Assembly (NCBI RefSeq): GCF_001536285.1 | Contig: NZ_FAOZ01000024.1 | Location: 1-64,000 of the forward strand | Direction of reading: 5' to 3' | DNA length: 64,000 nt | DNA from: Parafrankia irregularis | GTDB taxonomy: Bacteria > Actinomycetota > Actinomycetes > Frankiales > Frankiaceae | In this document: positions 1 through 8,270 of the stretch, one piece after another | Layout of the letters: each line of letters starts with the position of its first letter | Position numbering within the stretch: the stretch's first letter is position 1 | Notes under the pieces: generated by a model | Seen by the model: only the letters and a program-made list of their open reading frames with translations | Database searches by the model: none | Told to the model about the DNA's origin: nothing | Translations under genes and position numbers: made by a program

Positions 1-1189
1 CGGGCACGGCCGACAACGCCGCCGGAGCCGCAACGCCGCCACCGCCGCCGCCGCCAGTTCCGGTCCCGCCGCCGCCACCGCCAGTTCCGGTCCCGCCGCC
101 GCCGCCAGTTCCGGTACCAGTGCCGCCACCGCCACCGCCGCCGGTTCCTGTTCCGCCCCCGCCCGTGCCCGTGCCGCCGCCCCCACCGGTTCCGCCGCCG
201 CTGGAACCGGTGCCGGTTCCGCTGCCACCGCCACCGGTCCCACCGCCACCGGTCCCACCGCCACCGGTCCCACCGCCACCGGTCCCACCGCCACCGGTTC
301 CGCCGCCACCGGTTCCGCCGCCGCTACCGGTACCGCCCGTGCCCACACCGCCGGTGCCGCCCCCGGTGCTCCCACCTCCGGAGCCGCCGGGTGTCGCTGT
401 GGCCGTCCCGCCGCCCGCGCCGGTTCCTCCGGTCGACGTCCCGGTTCCACCCCCGCCGCCGGTTCCCGGGGTGCGGGTGGCGACGCCGCCGCCGGCCCCA
501 CCCCCGACGCCGGCCTTCGTCGGGCTCGCACCGATGCCCGGCCCGCCCGAGCAGTTGGAGACACCGACCGCTGGGACCGTGACGAGCAGGCGTCCCGTGG
601 CCGCGCTCCACGGCGAGGCGATGACCGCGAGCGCGCGTGTTGGCAGGGTCATCGACTCGCCCGGCGCGATGGTGGAGATCCCGGAGCCCTGGCTGGTGTC
701 GAACCAGCCGAAACCGTAGGCGTCGGTGGAGTGGTTTCTGATTTTCCAGAGCGGGCCCTGTGCGGTGCACGTGTACGTGAGCGCCAGCGGGTTGACCTCG
801 AAATCCTCGATGCCGTTGATTTCCCGGTCGAAGGGAATCGTGAACGGCAGCAGGGAAAGGAACTGGTCGAGTGTGGCGTCACCGGTTCCGCCGCCGACCG
901 GCCTCGCGGACGGGCTGGTGATCACGGCTCCCATGCTGGGGGCCGCAGTTGTGGCCAGCGGGCTTGCGCTGGCGCTGGGGGTGGCGCTGGGTGACCCGGT
1001 CGGGTCCAGGCCGATGGTTATTCCGTCCTGCGCGGGCCAGGTTGCCTCCGGAGTGGCGAAGATACTGCTCATGATGTCGGTGGTCGCGGTTGCCGTCGGC
1101 GTGGGCTCGGCCGAGGCGGGCAGAGCCGCCGCCGTGAGTGCCGCGCCGAGAACGCCGGCCGTCACGGCCCGCATTCTGTTGATGCGCAT
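1..1189 (-). CDS. Secreted Gly/Thr-repeat protein, C-terminus cut by the window edge
   Basis: A minus-strand frame opens with ATG at 1189 behind a GGGAGAGGG ribosome site and stays open to base 1. It encodes at least 396 residues with no stop in the window. The N-terminus is a signal peptide: Arg-containing start, Ala/Leu-rich core and ASA-EP cleavage site near residue 27. A Ser/Thr/Pro-rich linker follows, then a domain of about 100 residues with Trp, Tyr and two Cys (region coded by about 560-850). The rest is Gly/Thr/Ser low-complexity sequence with a GGGGT pentapeptide repeat. It is probably exported to the cell surface or released, with the Gly-rich part as a flexible spacer. No catalytic motif is visible and no family was recognised. 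The Pro-rich frame on the other strand is the antisense of this repeat. Confidence 0.75.
   Translation of the reverse strand, partial: MRINRMRAVTAGVLGAALTAAALPASAEPTPTATATTDIMSSIFATPEATWPAQDGITIGLDPTGSPSATPSASASPLATTAAPSMGAVITSPSARPVGGGTGDATLDQFLSLLPFTIPFDREINGIEDFEVNPLALTYTCTAQGPLWKIRNHSTDAYGFGWFDTSQGSGISTIAPGESMTLPTRALAVIASPWSAATGRLLVTVPAVGVSNCSGGPGIGASPTKAGVGGGAGGGVATRTPGTGGGGGTGTSTGGTGAGGGTATATPGGSGGGSTGGGTGGVGTGGTGSGGGTGGGGTGGGGTGGGGTGGGGTGGGGTGGGGSGTGTGSSGGGTGGGGGTGTGGGGTGTGGGGGGGTGTGTGGGGGTGTGGGGGGTGTGGGGGGGVAAPAALSAVP
225..314. repeat. 15-bp in-frame tandem repeat
   Basis: Six head-to-tail copies of a 15-bp unit (ccaccgccaccggtc; the last two slightly diverged) lie inside the secreted-protein gene. 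Each encodes one GGGGT pentapeptide on the minus strand. The unit is a multiple of three, so copy-number changes keep the frame. Confidence 0.85.
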
Positions 1190-2439
1190 GAATCCCTCTC
1201 CCTGACTGTGGCGAGTCGCCAGGGCACTCGCCGACGGCGCCCGCCGAACCACCGGTTTTCCGGATGTGGTGGTTGTGCAGGGTGCGGATCAGCGCCTGCC
1301 GGACAGGCTCGACTGACGCAGAAAGCTACCCCGTTTGGTTAGAGATGGCCTAGTCAGGTCCGGTCCAGAAAAGACGTGCGAGTGTCCGTCCGCACTAATC
1401 GCGTACTGTCCGTCCGGCCTGCGGTCGCCACCGGTGGAGCGATCGACGCAGGTGGATGAATGATCACCAGGAAGATCTTTCCTGCTGGCTGGTCGGTGCT
1501 CGATCCGACGGCATCACAGGTGTCTTCGGGCTGATGACCTGTCCTTATGTCCGTAAATGCGGCGTTTCGGGGCGATCGGTGGCGGCTGCTCATCGTGCGT
1601 GAACGAGTCGCCGCTGTGACTGGTGTCGTCGCCGACCGGAGCCCCGGAGGGGGTAGGGCGAACGGGGAGCTCGAATGTGCCGCCGCTATTCTCGGCACCA
1701 ACGGGTAGGCAAGTTCGGGTAGGAACCGAAGGTGTCCACCGGTACGGGGGGCAAGGCGGTACGGCGCGCTTCACGGCTCTTCCGACGGACCTGGAAGACC
1801 CCCTCGAACGGGGGTTTACAGGATGTCACTCACCGCATTGTTAACCGCTTCGGATCGACTTGTTTCGGCCCTGTCCTGGGGCGATGGCAAGGGCTGTTCT
1901 CAATGCTGGCCGTGGTCATACCCGACATCCGGTGCGCAGCCGGCTTCTCCCGCGGCCGGTGCAGACAGGAGGGCCGTGTCACGGTGAGGTAAATTCGCAT
2001 GGCGGTCGGTCCGAGGTGGCAGGATTTTCGCAGATTCCGGTGCTCCATGGTGTCGGGTGCTCGGTGCCGTCGACAGCGCCCGGGAGGTGTGAAGATCTGG
2101 TCACCCCGGTGCCTCCGTGTCTCGGCGTGTCCAATCACGGGTCCTGGGGTGTAGGGAAATCCCGACCTTCGGGCCGCTGCTGCTGCCGACCAAAATCCTC
2201 GGATCTTCGAGTTCCGGCCGCGGGTTGCCGCTGCTTCCGGGCACGGGTCGCCAGGCCACTGCGCCGGCCTCCACGGATGCAGGGAGGAACAGGGCCGCCA
2301 CACCTGGCCGATCAAGCCCCGACCCGCGGCTCGCGTCGGTTTCTCGGGTCAGGATGGCGCCAGCCGGGTTTTGGCGGGATCTGACCACTACCGGCTACTA
2401 CCCGGCGACCATGGGGGGCGGGAGGGGTTGGAAGCCGGG
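1190..2439. other. Long region without a supported gene
   Basis: About 1.25 kb with only overlapping short frames of Arg/Pro/Ser-rich composition on both strands. None resembles a protein family or has a convincing ribosome site. It holds the upstream region of the minus-strand secreted-protein gene. Near 2155-2220 it holds a diverged copy of the hairpin repeat seen at 2440, 14571, 45541 and 62470, with a CTGCTGCCGA-like box and a CCAAAATCC half-hairpin. Confidence 0.6.
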
Positions 2440-2487
2440 AAGATCAAGGGATTTTGGTCGTTGTGACGACCAAAATCCCTTGATCTT
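2440..2487. repeat. Perfect long hairpin of the dispersed repeat family
   Basis: Two perfectly complementary 22-bp arms (2440-2461 and 2466-2487) flank a 4-base TGTG loop. The core is GGGATTTTGGTCGT and its complement. Related cores occur near 14634, 45541 and 62540. No transposase is present, so it looks like a REP or MITE-type non-autonomous element. It ends five bases before the start codon of the small winged-helix frame at 2493. Confidence 0.85.
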
Positions 2488-2492
2488 GTCCG

Positions 2493-2753
2493 ATGGCAAC
2501 CGCGGACGCGGACGCAGACGCAGACGCGGTTGCGGTGGCGGCCGCGGCGCACGGCCAGATCAGTCGGACGGAGGCGGCGAACCTGTGTGCGCTGTCCTCC
2601 AGCCAGGCGTCCAGGCTCCTGCGGGAGATGGCTCGCGACGAGGGGCCACTGCTGGCCACCGGCGCAGGGCGCGCGACCGCGTACACCCGCCGCCCCTGGG
2701 CCCCTGGGCCCGAGCTCGCAGCGCGTCTGGGTCGGGGGCGGGTGCGCGATTAG
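2493..2753 (+). pseudogene. Winged-helix fragment, probably the C-terminus of a larger regulator or ATP-binding protein
   Basis: An 86-residue frame with an Ala/Asp-rich start. Residues about 20-67 read like a winged helix-turn-helix: HGQISRTEAANL, then LSSSQASRLLREM, then a wing with AGRATAYTR. This resembles the C-terminal wHTH found on some AlbA_2/Fic-like ATP-binding regulators. There is no ribosome site, and the frame is closed upstream by a TGA inside the hairpin at 2440-2487. I infer that the 5' part was lost or replaced by the repeat. A genuine small DNA-binding protein is the alternative. Confidence 0.4.
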
Positions 2754-2875
2754 ATCGCGCATTAGAAAAATCGATCGCGCGCGCGAAAATGCGCGCAAGC
2801 GCCGGGCCGTGCGTGCGGACCGGCGGCTGGTGGCAGCCGCCGGTGTGGCCGGGGCGGGGGTCGCTTCGGGGATCG

Positions 2876-3934
2876 TCAGTCGGTGGTGAGCGGCGGGGCC
2901 GTCCAGTCGATCAGGTGCTCGGTCGCGGTCAGCCGGGCGGCGAGCAGGACCGCACCGGTGGCCGGGGAGATGCGCGGCCAGACGAAGCGTGCGCCGGGGC
3001 TCTCGGCCGTCACGTGGCCGGTGAACGAGTCGAGGAAGGCGGGGCCGGAGCGGAAGGCACCGCCGACCATCGAGACGGGGAAGTCGCCGGTCAGGCCCGT
3101 GCGGCGGATGACGGTCAGGGTCTGCTCGGCGAGCAGGCGGCCGGAGTCGGCGAGGATCCGGCGGGCGACGTCGTCGCCGGCGGCGGCTGCCGCGGCGACC
3201 TCGGTGGCGAACGCGGCAATCCCCGACTTGTCGAGGGTGCCGTAGATCAGATCGTCGATGTCCTCGATCAGGCTGAGGCCGTAGAAGGCGAGCAGGCGGG
3301 GGACGACGGCCGACCAGGGGGCCCGCCCGTCGCGGTACGTCACCGCCGCGCGCAGCCCTTCCAGGCCGATCCAGTAGCCCGAGCCCTCGTCGCCGAGCAG
3401 GTGGCCCCAGCCGCCGCAGCGCCAGGTCCGGCCGTCGGCGGCCACCCCGAGGGTGTTGCTGCCGGTGCCGCTGATGACCGCGACCCCCGGTTCGCCGAGC
3501 GTGCCGGCGGCCCAGGCCGCGACGGTGTCGTTGAGCACCAGCGTGTTCTCGGCCGGCGCGAGAACGGGCAGCTTGGCCAGCAGGCCGGCCTGGTTCTCCT
3601 CGGAGTCCGCGCTGGCGATCGCGAGCACCGCGCCGGCGAGGTCGCCGACGCCTGCCCCCGCCGCGTCGAGCGCCCCGAGGATCGCGTCCGTGATCGAGGC
3701 GGCGGCGGCCTCGATCCCGTTGACGTCGGGGTTGCTCGGCCCGGCGGTGAAGGTGCTCAGGGCCAGGCGCTCGACGTCGAGCACGGCTGCGGTGGTCTTG
3801 GTGCCGCCGCCGTCCACCCCCAGCAGGTGCGTGCCCGGCCGGGTGGGCCGTCGGGCCTCACCGCGGCTGGACGGACGCAGGGCCGGCGGCAGGATGATCA
3901 GTGGGCTCAGGTTCTCCCGCGGTGGGCTGTGCAC
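2876..3934 (-). CDS. N-acetylglucosamine kinase, BadF/BadG/BcrA/BcrD ATPase family
   Basis: About 352 residues. The actin-like ATPase fold is marked by the phosphate-1 loop LLGVDGGGTKT near the N-terminus, VLNDTVAAW in mid-protein and the phosphate-2/adenosine segments AVISGTGSN and GWGHLLGDEGSGYWIG. Relatives (COG2971) phosphorylate N-acetylglucosamine or similar amino sugars for cell-wall recycling. Function here is by family. The frame is open far upstream, so the start is uncertain: GTG at 3934 has a GAGG about 10 bases upstream, and nothing closer to the P-loop is a canonical start. The gene stands alone, divergent from the acidic protein at 4370. The sugar specificity cannot be read from the sequence. 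Confidence 0.85.
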   Translation of the reverse strand: MHSPPRENLSPLIILPPALRPSSRGEARRPTRPGTHLLGVDGGGTKTTAAVLDVERLALSTFTAGPSNPDVNGIEAAAASITDAILGALDAAGAGVGDLAGAVLAIASADSEENQAGLLAKLPVLAPAENTLVLNDTVAAWAAGTLGEPGVAVISGTGSNTLGVAADGRTWRCGGWGHLLGDEGSGYWIGLEGLRAAVTYRDGRAPWSAVVPRLLAFYGLSLIEDIDDLIYGTLDKSGIAAFATEVAAAAAAGDDVARRILADSGRLLAEQTLTVIRRTGLTGDFPVSMVGGAFRSGPAFLDSFTGHVTAESPGARFVWPRISPATGAVLLAARLTATEHLIDWTAPPLTTD

Positions 3935-4369
3935 CTGTGCTGTGCCTCGCAATCGGCGTCGTTCCCGGAGCCGTTCGGGTCCGGTCGATGATCTTTGTAC
4001 TTCACGATCTACAAGCGTTCGCTTACGTGTGCTCGCTCTCCGGTACCCGTCCGTGGAGGCCGGACGGGGCCGGTGGCGTCGGCCCGGGCGTGGTCCGAGC
4101 GTCGCCTGAAGGTGGCTGGAACGGCCGCGTACGCCGGGCACCGGGCGAGTCGTCCGGCTGGGAGTTCGGGCGATGGAGCGGACGTCCTGGCGGCGGCGCC
4201 GGCCGCCCGGCCTGCGGTGACGTGGACGGGGCTGCCCGAGCGGCGGTGGCCGGGCGGCTTGCGCGTGGCCAGGGCCGTGTGCTTCATCCTGCCCCGGTGG
4301 GACCTCTGTATCCCTGTGCGTCCGGCCACTCCAGGTCTCGTTCCGGCTTCGCTGGGAGACGGTAGTGGG

Positions 4370-4861
4370 GTGACCGATGACGACGACGACTGGGCACCGC
4401 CACCCGTGCCGGACGGAGACGGCGACCCGGTGGCCGCCGTGGACGAGGCGTTCACCGAGGCCGAGCTGGCGCTGGTCGCCTTCGAGTGGCTGCCGGACGA
4501 CGATGAGCTCGACGCTGCGGCGACGATCCTGCACCACACCGACCAGGCTCGTCGGCGGCCGGACATGCCCCTGCGCAGAGTGCTGCACCAGGCGCTTGGC
4601 GAGACCTACCCGCAGCTGACCGCCTGGCGGCCGCGGCCGCACTACCTGTACGCGGTGGTCAAGACGCTGCACCAGCTCGCGTCGGACCGGGCGGCCCAGG
4701 AGGACTCCGCGGCCCTGCTTGTCGGCTGGGACAGGCTGATCGTGCTGCTTCGTCAGGTGATCGAGTCGGCGGACGACGCGGGTGGCGCGGGCGGTGCGGG
4801 TGGTTCGGGTGGTTCGGGTGGTGCGCCGTCGGGTTTCGAGGGGCCGGGCGCGCGTTCATAG
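4370..4861 (+). CDS. Acidic hypothetical protein
   Basis: 163 residues from a GTG preceded by GGGAGA. The N-terminus is strongly acidic (VTDDDDDW), the middle is helical and rich in Leu, Ala and Trp (ELALVAFEWLPDDDELDAA and later HYLYAVVKTLHQL), and the tail is a Gly/Ser linker. No membrane segment, signal peptide or known motif is visible. The frame stays open to 3995, but the composition before 4370 is not protein-like, so the later start was chosen. It lies 144 bases upstream of the AAA ATPase on the same strand and could be its partner. Function unknown. Confidence 0.6.
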   Translation: MTDDDDDWAPPPVPDGDGDPVAAVDEAFTEAELALVAFEWLPDDDELDAAATILHHTDQARRRPDMPLRRVLHQALGETYPQLTAWRPRPHYLYAVVKTLHQLASDRAAQEDSAALLVGWDRLIVLLRQVIESADDAGGAGGAGGSGGSGGAPSGFEGPGARS

Positions 4862-5005
4862 TCGACGTGACGACTCGGGTACGGCGGGGATCTTCAGCCG
4901 CTTCCGCGACGGAAAAGGGAAACCAGGTGGTGTTGGGAGCACTCCTCACCGAGTATCTGTCTCGTGTCCATTCCACGGCAGGGGTCCACGTCCAAAGGCG
5001 ATCGT

Positions 5006-6367
5006 GTGAGGGGTGAACGTTCCGGGGGCGGCGCCGGCGACCTCCCCTTCGTCGTCGCCCTCGACGACTCGGACACGCCCTACGACGTCGTCGACGCCCT
5101 CGCGCTGGCGCCGTTCACCAACGGGGACCAGCCCTGGGCCCGCAGCGTGCGCATCGACCGGCTGCGGCCGGGGGCGAGCCTGCTGCCGATCGGTGCCGAG
5201 ATCGTGCGCACGGTGGTGGAGGATTCGCGTGACTCCCGCCTGGCGACCGGTGACGGCTGGACGGTCCGTGCGGTGCGCTGGCGCGGCGGCAGCGCCGAGG
5301 TCCTGGTGACGGCGGTCAGCGAGGAGCTGGCCCGGACGGTGCTGGACGGCGTGGTCCGTCAGGCGGCGGCCGAACCCGGCACCGAAGGCACCGTGACCAT
5401 GGGGTTCTGGTATCTCTCCGCCCAGCGCGGCCCGACCCGGATCATCCGCCGCGCCGCGACGACGGACTGGCCGTCGATCCGGCGGAACTACCCGGCATCC
5501 TCGCTGGAAGCCCTCGACCGCCTGATGACGATGCGCCCCGAATCGCTGGTGGGCCGTCTGATCCTGCTGCACGGGCCGGCAGGCACCGGCAAGACGACGA
5601 TTCTGCGTGCGCTGGCGCACGAGTGGCGGCGCTGGTGCCAGGTCGACTGCGTCCTCGACCCGGAGGCCCTCTTCGGCGACCCCGGCTATCTGATGGAGGT
5701 CGCGATCGGGTCGGATGACAGCGACGACGACGAGGCCGCCAGCGGGGCGAGCATGGCGTTGGAGGCCCCGGCGGGCAAATCCGAGGATGGCACCGGGAGT
5801 GCCATGGCCGAGCTCGCCGACGCCGCCGATCCCGATGTCGGGAAGTCCGATCCCGACGCCGGGGAGCACGACGAGCACGACGAGCACGAGGAGCACGACG
5901 AGGACGACGAGGACGACGAGGACGACGAGGACGACCGGGCCGATGGCGGGGACGACGGCGGGGCCGAGGCCGCGGCGGAGGCGGAGCGGCCGCGGCGCCG
6001 CTGGCGGCTGCTCGTGATCGAGGACTGCGACGAACTGCTGCGCGGTGACGCCCGAAGCGTCTCCGGGCAGGCGCTGTCCCGGCTGCTGAACCTCACCGAC
6101 GGTCTGGTCGGCCAGGGGCGGGAGGTTCTGGTCGCGCTCACGACCAACGAGCCGCTGGCACGGCTGCACCCGGCGATCGTCCGCCCGGGGCGCTGCCTGG
6201 CGCAGGTGGAGGTCGGTGCGCTCCCGCATGAGGAGGCCGTCGCCTGGCTGGGAAGCACGTCGGGCGTCCTGCCGTCGATGACCCTCGCCGAGCTGTTCGC
6301 CCTGCGGGACGGGCGGCTGCCCGCGGCCATACCGGACCGGGATGGTCATACCGGCCTTTATCTGTAG
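5006..6367 (+). CDS. AAA-type ATPase with DUF5925-like N-terminal domain
   Basis: 453 residues from GTG at 5006 (AAAGG five bases upstream); an earlier GTG at 4964 lacks a ribosome site. Residues about 12-165 resemble the DUF5925 domain that precedes AAA modules in actinobacteria (FVVALDDSDTPYDVVDALAL). Walker A is GPAGTGKT at residues 190-197 and Walker B is LLVIED near 335-340. An Arg-rich sensor region follows (HPAIVRPGRC). About 90 residues between Walker A and B are a highly acidic Asp/Glu/His insertion with runs of EHDEHDEHEEHDED and DDEDDED. ATP-driven remodelling of a partner is the family expectation; the substrate is unknown. A strong intrinsic terminator follows directly. Confidence 0.85.
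   Translation: MRGERSGGGAGDLPFVVALDDSDTPYDVVDALALAPFTNGDQPWARSVRIDRLRPGASLLPIGAEIVRTVVEDSRDSRLATGDGWTVRAVRWRGGSAEVLVTAVSEELARTVLDGVVRQAAAEPGTEGTVTMGFWYLSAQRGPTRIIRRAATTDWPSIRRNYPASSLEALDRLMTMRPESLVGRLILLHGPAGTGKTTILRALAHEWRRWCQVDCVLDPEALFGDPGYLMEVAIGSDDSDDDEAASGASMALEAPAGKSEDGTGSAMAELADAADPDVGKSDPDAGEHDEHDEHEEHDEDDEDDEDDEDDRADGGDDGGAEAAAEAERPRRRWRLLVIEDCDELLRGDARSVSGQALSRLLNLTDGLVGQGREVLVALTTNEPLARLHPAIVRPGRCLAQVEVGALPHEEAVAWLGSTSGVLPSMTLAELFALRDGRLPAAIPDRDGHTGLYL
5859..5937 (+). repeat. Acidic codon repeat inside the AAA ATPase gene
   Basis: Iterated gag-cac-gac and gac-gag-gac codons encode alternating Glu/His/Asp and then Asp/Glu. The tract lies in the insertion between Walker A and Walker B and stays in frame. 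Confidence 0.8.
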
Positions 6368-6377
6368 TACGTTCTCC

Positions 6378-6412
6378 GGCGGCGCGACCTCGGGTCGCGC
6401 CGCCTTTTCTTT
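6378..6412 (+). terminator. Intrinsic terminator after the AAA ATPase gene
   Basis: A perfect 12-bp GC stem (6378-6389 with 6393-6404), 3-base loop and TTTTCTTT tract (6405-6412), ten bases after the stop codon. This is the best canonical terminator in the window. Confidence 0.92.
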
Positions 6413-7109
6413 ATGCCCTGATGTTCCTCTTCCGGGGTATGGTCGTGGCTTTCGTGATTAGTCCGGAAGGCGAAGAAGTGGTGCCGGCTGCGGTTGGGGT
6501 GGCCGGTGGTGGCGCCGATGGGGGCGAGCCCGGCCAATTTTCGGTGATCGCTATCGCGCAATTCTCTGGCTGAATTCACCGTCGAGCGAATCGGGTAACA
6601 CGCCTGGTGTCGTCCCTGTGGGACGGAACAGGTGCCGATCGACTACTATTCCAATCGCGGGAAGGGCATTTGGGGATGCTCTGTTCTCGCTGAATCATCG
6701 ATCGATAAAAATGTGGGGGGTTGGTTCCGGGGTCCGACCGAGAACCGCAGGGGGAATCACTGACAGTGCCGCATAGTGTGACGCCGCATGCTGCGGCGCC
6801 GCAGCATGCGGACGGGGCCGTGGGCCCCCGTGTACGCATGCCCTGGCGCAGCGGCGGAGCGCCGTATTGCGGAGGCGTCGCGAAGCAGGCCGGGCGGGCC
6901 GCGCGTGCGGCGAACACCTGAGAGCAGCAAGTCCACAGTTTGTCATGCCCATCTCCGGCGGACGTCAGCCGCCGATCAGGAAGAAACCAACCGCGGACCG
7001 GGGCGGCGCAGTGAGCCCTGCCGCATCACCGTCTCGGACGTCATCGTCCGCCGTCGCTCGATACCGCCTGGTCATTCAGCGCCCGGGCGGCCCCAAGGAG
7101 CTTGAGAAG
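6413..7109. other. Long leader region upstream of the exopolysaccharide operon
   Basis: About 700 bases with no convincing gene, and less GC-rich than its surroundings (for example the ATCGATCGATAAAAATG stretch near 6697-6714). It contains a perfect 28-bp palindrome at 6784-6811. It probably holds the promoter and a long untranslated leader for the genes from 7110. No known riboswitch consensus was recognised. Confidence 0.5.
6784..6811. promoter_or_regulatory. Perfect 28-bp palindrome, possible operator
   Basis: CCGCATGCTGCGGC is followed immediately by its exact reverse complement. There is no loop and no T-tract, so a protein-binding site is more likely than a terminator. It lies about 300 bases upstream of the first exopolysaccharide gene. 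Confidence 0.6.
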
Positions 7110-8270
7110 ATGCGAATCTTTGTAGTTGGATCCGGCGTGGTGGGCACGGCCACCGGCAAAGGTCTGCTCGAGGCCGGCAACCAGGTGACCTTCGTCGACG
7201 TCGCGCCGGAGCGTGTTTCCCTTCTGCAGGGGCTCGGCCTGGACGCACGGGCCGAGCTCGATCTCCGGGCAGAGCGGGATTCCTTCATCTTCCTCACGCT
7301 GCCGACGCCCAACGTCGGCAGCCGTTACGACCTGTCGGCGTTCGTCGCAGGCACCCGCGGGGTCGGGCAGGCGCTGCGCGTGAGCGGTGGCCGTCATACC
7401 GTCGTCGTACGCAGCACCGTCGATCCGGGCACTACGGATGGCCTGGTCGGCCCGTTGCTGGAGCAGGAATCCGGCCTTCGCCAGGGCGACGGATTCCTGC
7501 TCGCCAGCAATCCCGAGTTCCTGCGTGCCGCCTCTGCGGCCGAGGACTTCCGCTGGCCGTGGATGACCGTGATCGGATCCCGGAACCGGCGCGTCCAGGA
7601 GCGGCTCGCGGAGCTCTTCGCCCCCTTCGGCGGGAGTCTGCGCATCTTCGACGACCCGATGACCGCCGAGTTCGTGAAGTGCGCGCACAACCTCTTCAAC
7701 GCGACCAAGATCTCGTTCTGGAACGAGATGTACACCGTCGCCGATCGGCTGCGGCTCGACCTCGGCGCGATCGCGGACACGGTCTCGCGGTCGGCCGAGG
7801 CGTCCTTCAACCCCGCCTATGGCACCCGGGGCGGGGCACCCTACGGCGGTGTGTGCCTGCCGAAGGACACCATGGCCTTCCTCGGGTTCGCGGCGGGGGT
7901 CGGAGTGGACATGCCGATCCTGCGGTCGGTCATCGAGACGAACTCCAGATTCGTCGACCGGACCGACCGGACCGACCAGGGCGACCTGGGTGACCGGGTC
8001 GACCGGGGCGACCTCGACGGGAGCGAGGGGACCGACGGCATCGACGTCGACGGCGTCGACTACTTCCGGGAGCCGCTGCCCGGGCGTTCCGGCGCCGCGG
8101 ACCGCGGGCTGGGCTCGACCGGGCGTCGGACCGGGGCCGCGGTGCTGGCCGCCGAGGCGGGGGAGCGCGGCGTCCGCTGGTCCACCAACGAGATTCGGGC
8201 GGCCGACGAGATCCCGCGCCACGCCACGGACCCGTTCGGACTCGAGCCGACGGACGGTACGCAGCGATGA
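7110..8270 (+). CDS. UDP-glucose/GDP-mannose 6-dehydrogenase family protein
   Basis: 386 residues. ATG at 7110 has AAGGAG nine bases upstream; the longer open frame before it is not protein-like. The Rossmann loop is VVGSGVVG at residues 5-12. Conserved family segments follow: STVDPGTT, SNPEFLR, FVKCAHNLFNATKISFWNE (with the catalytic-region Lys and Asn), and GGVCLPKDT with catalytic Cys near 249. The enzyme oxidises a nucleotide hexose twice at C6 to a nucleotide uronate. AlgD and Ugd share these motifs, so UDP-glucose and GDP-mannose cannot be told apart here. The C-terminus carries an unusual Asp/Arg/Gly low-complexity tract (coded about 7960-8050). Its stop overlaps the next start (ATGA), so the uronate donor is probably made for that glycosyltransferase. 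Confidence 0.88.
   Translation: MRIFVVGSGVVGTATGKGLLEAGNQVTFVDVAPERVSLLQGLGLDARAELDLRAERDSFIFLTLPTPNVGSRYDLSAFVAGTRGVGQALRVSGGRHTVVVRSTVDPGTTDGLVGPLLEQESGLRQGDGFLLASNPEFLRAASAAEDFRWPWMTVIGSRNRRVQERLAELFAPFGGSLRIFDDPMTAEFVKCAHNLFNATKISFWNEMYTVADRLRLDLGAIADTVSRSAEASFNPAYGTRGGAPYGGVCLPKDTMAFLGFAAGVGVDMPILRSVIETNSRFVDRTDRTDQGDLGDRVDRGDLDGSEGTDGIDVDGVDYFREPLPGRSGAADRGLGSTGRRTGAAVLAAEAGERGVRWSTNEIRAADEIPRHATDPFGLEPTDGTQR

Noticed and set aside
225-314. Regular repeats as a possible CRISPR array
   Set aside because: The 15-bp units are contiguous without spacers and stay in a coding frame.
120-719. Pro/Val-rich 199-residue frame on the plus strand
   Set aside because: It is the antisense of the Gly/Thr repeat in the minus-strand secreted protein, which has a signal peptide and ribosome site.
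2117-3991. 624-residue plus-strand frame
   Set aside because: It spans the intergenic region and the antisense of the N-acetylglucosamine kinase; composition is Gly/Arg-rich without motifs.
4946-6349. 467-residue minus-strand frame
   Set aside because: Antisense to the AAA ATPase; the VLVVLVVL run is the mirror of the acidic repeat.
6784-6811. 28-bp palindrome as an intrinsic terminator
   Set aside because: No loop and no T-tract, and the true terminator of the upstream gene is at 6378-6412.
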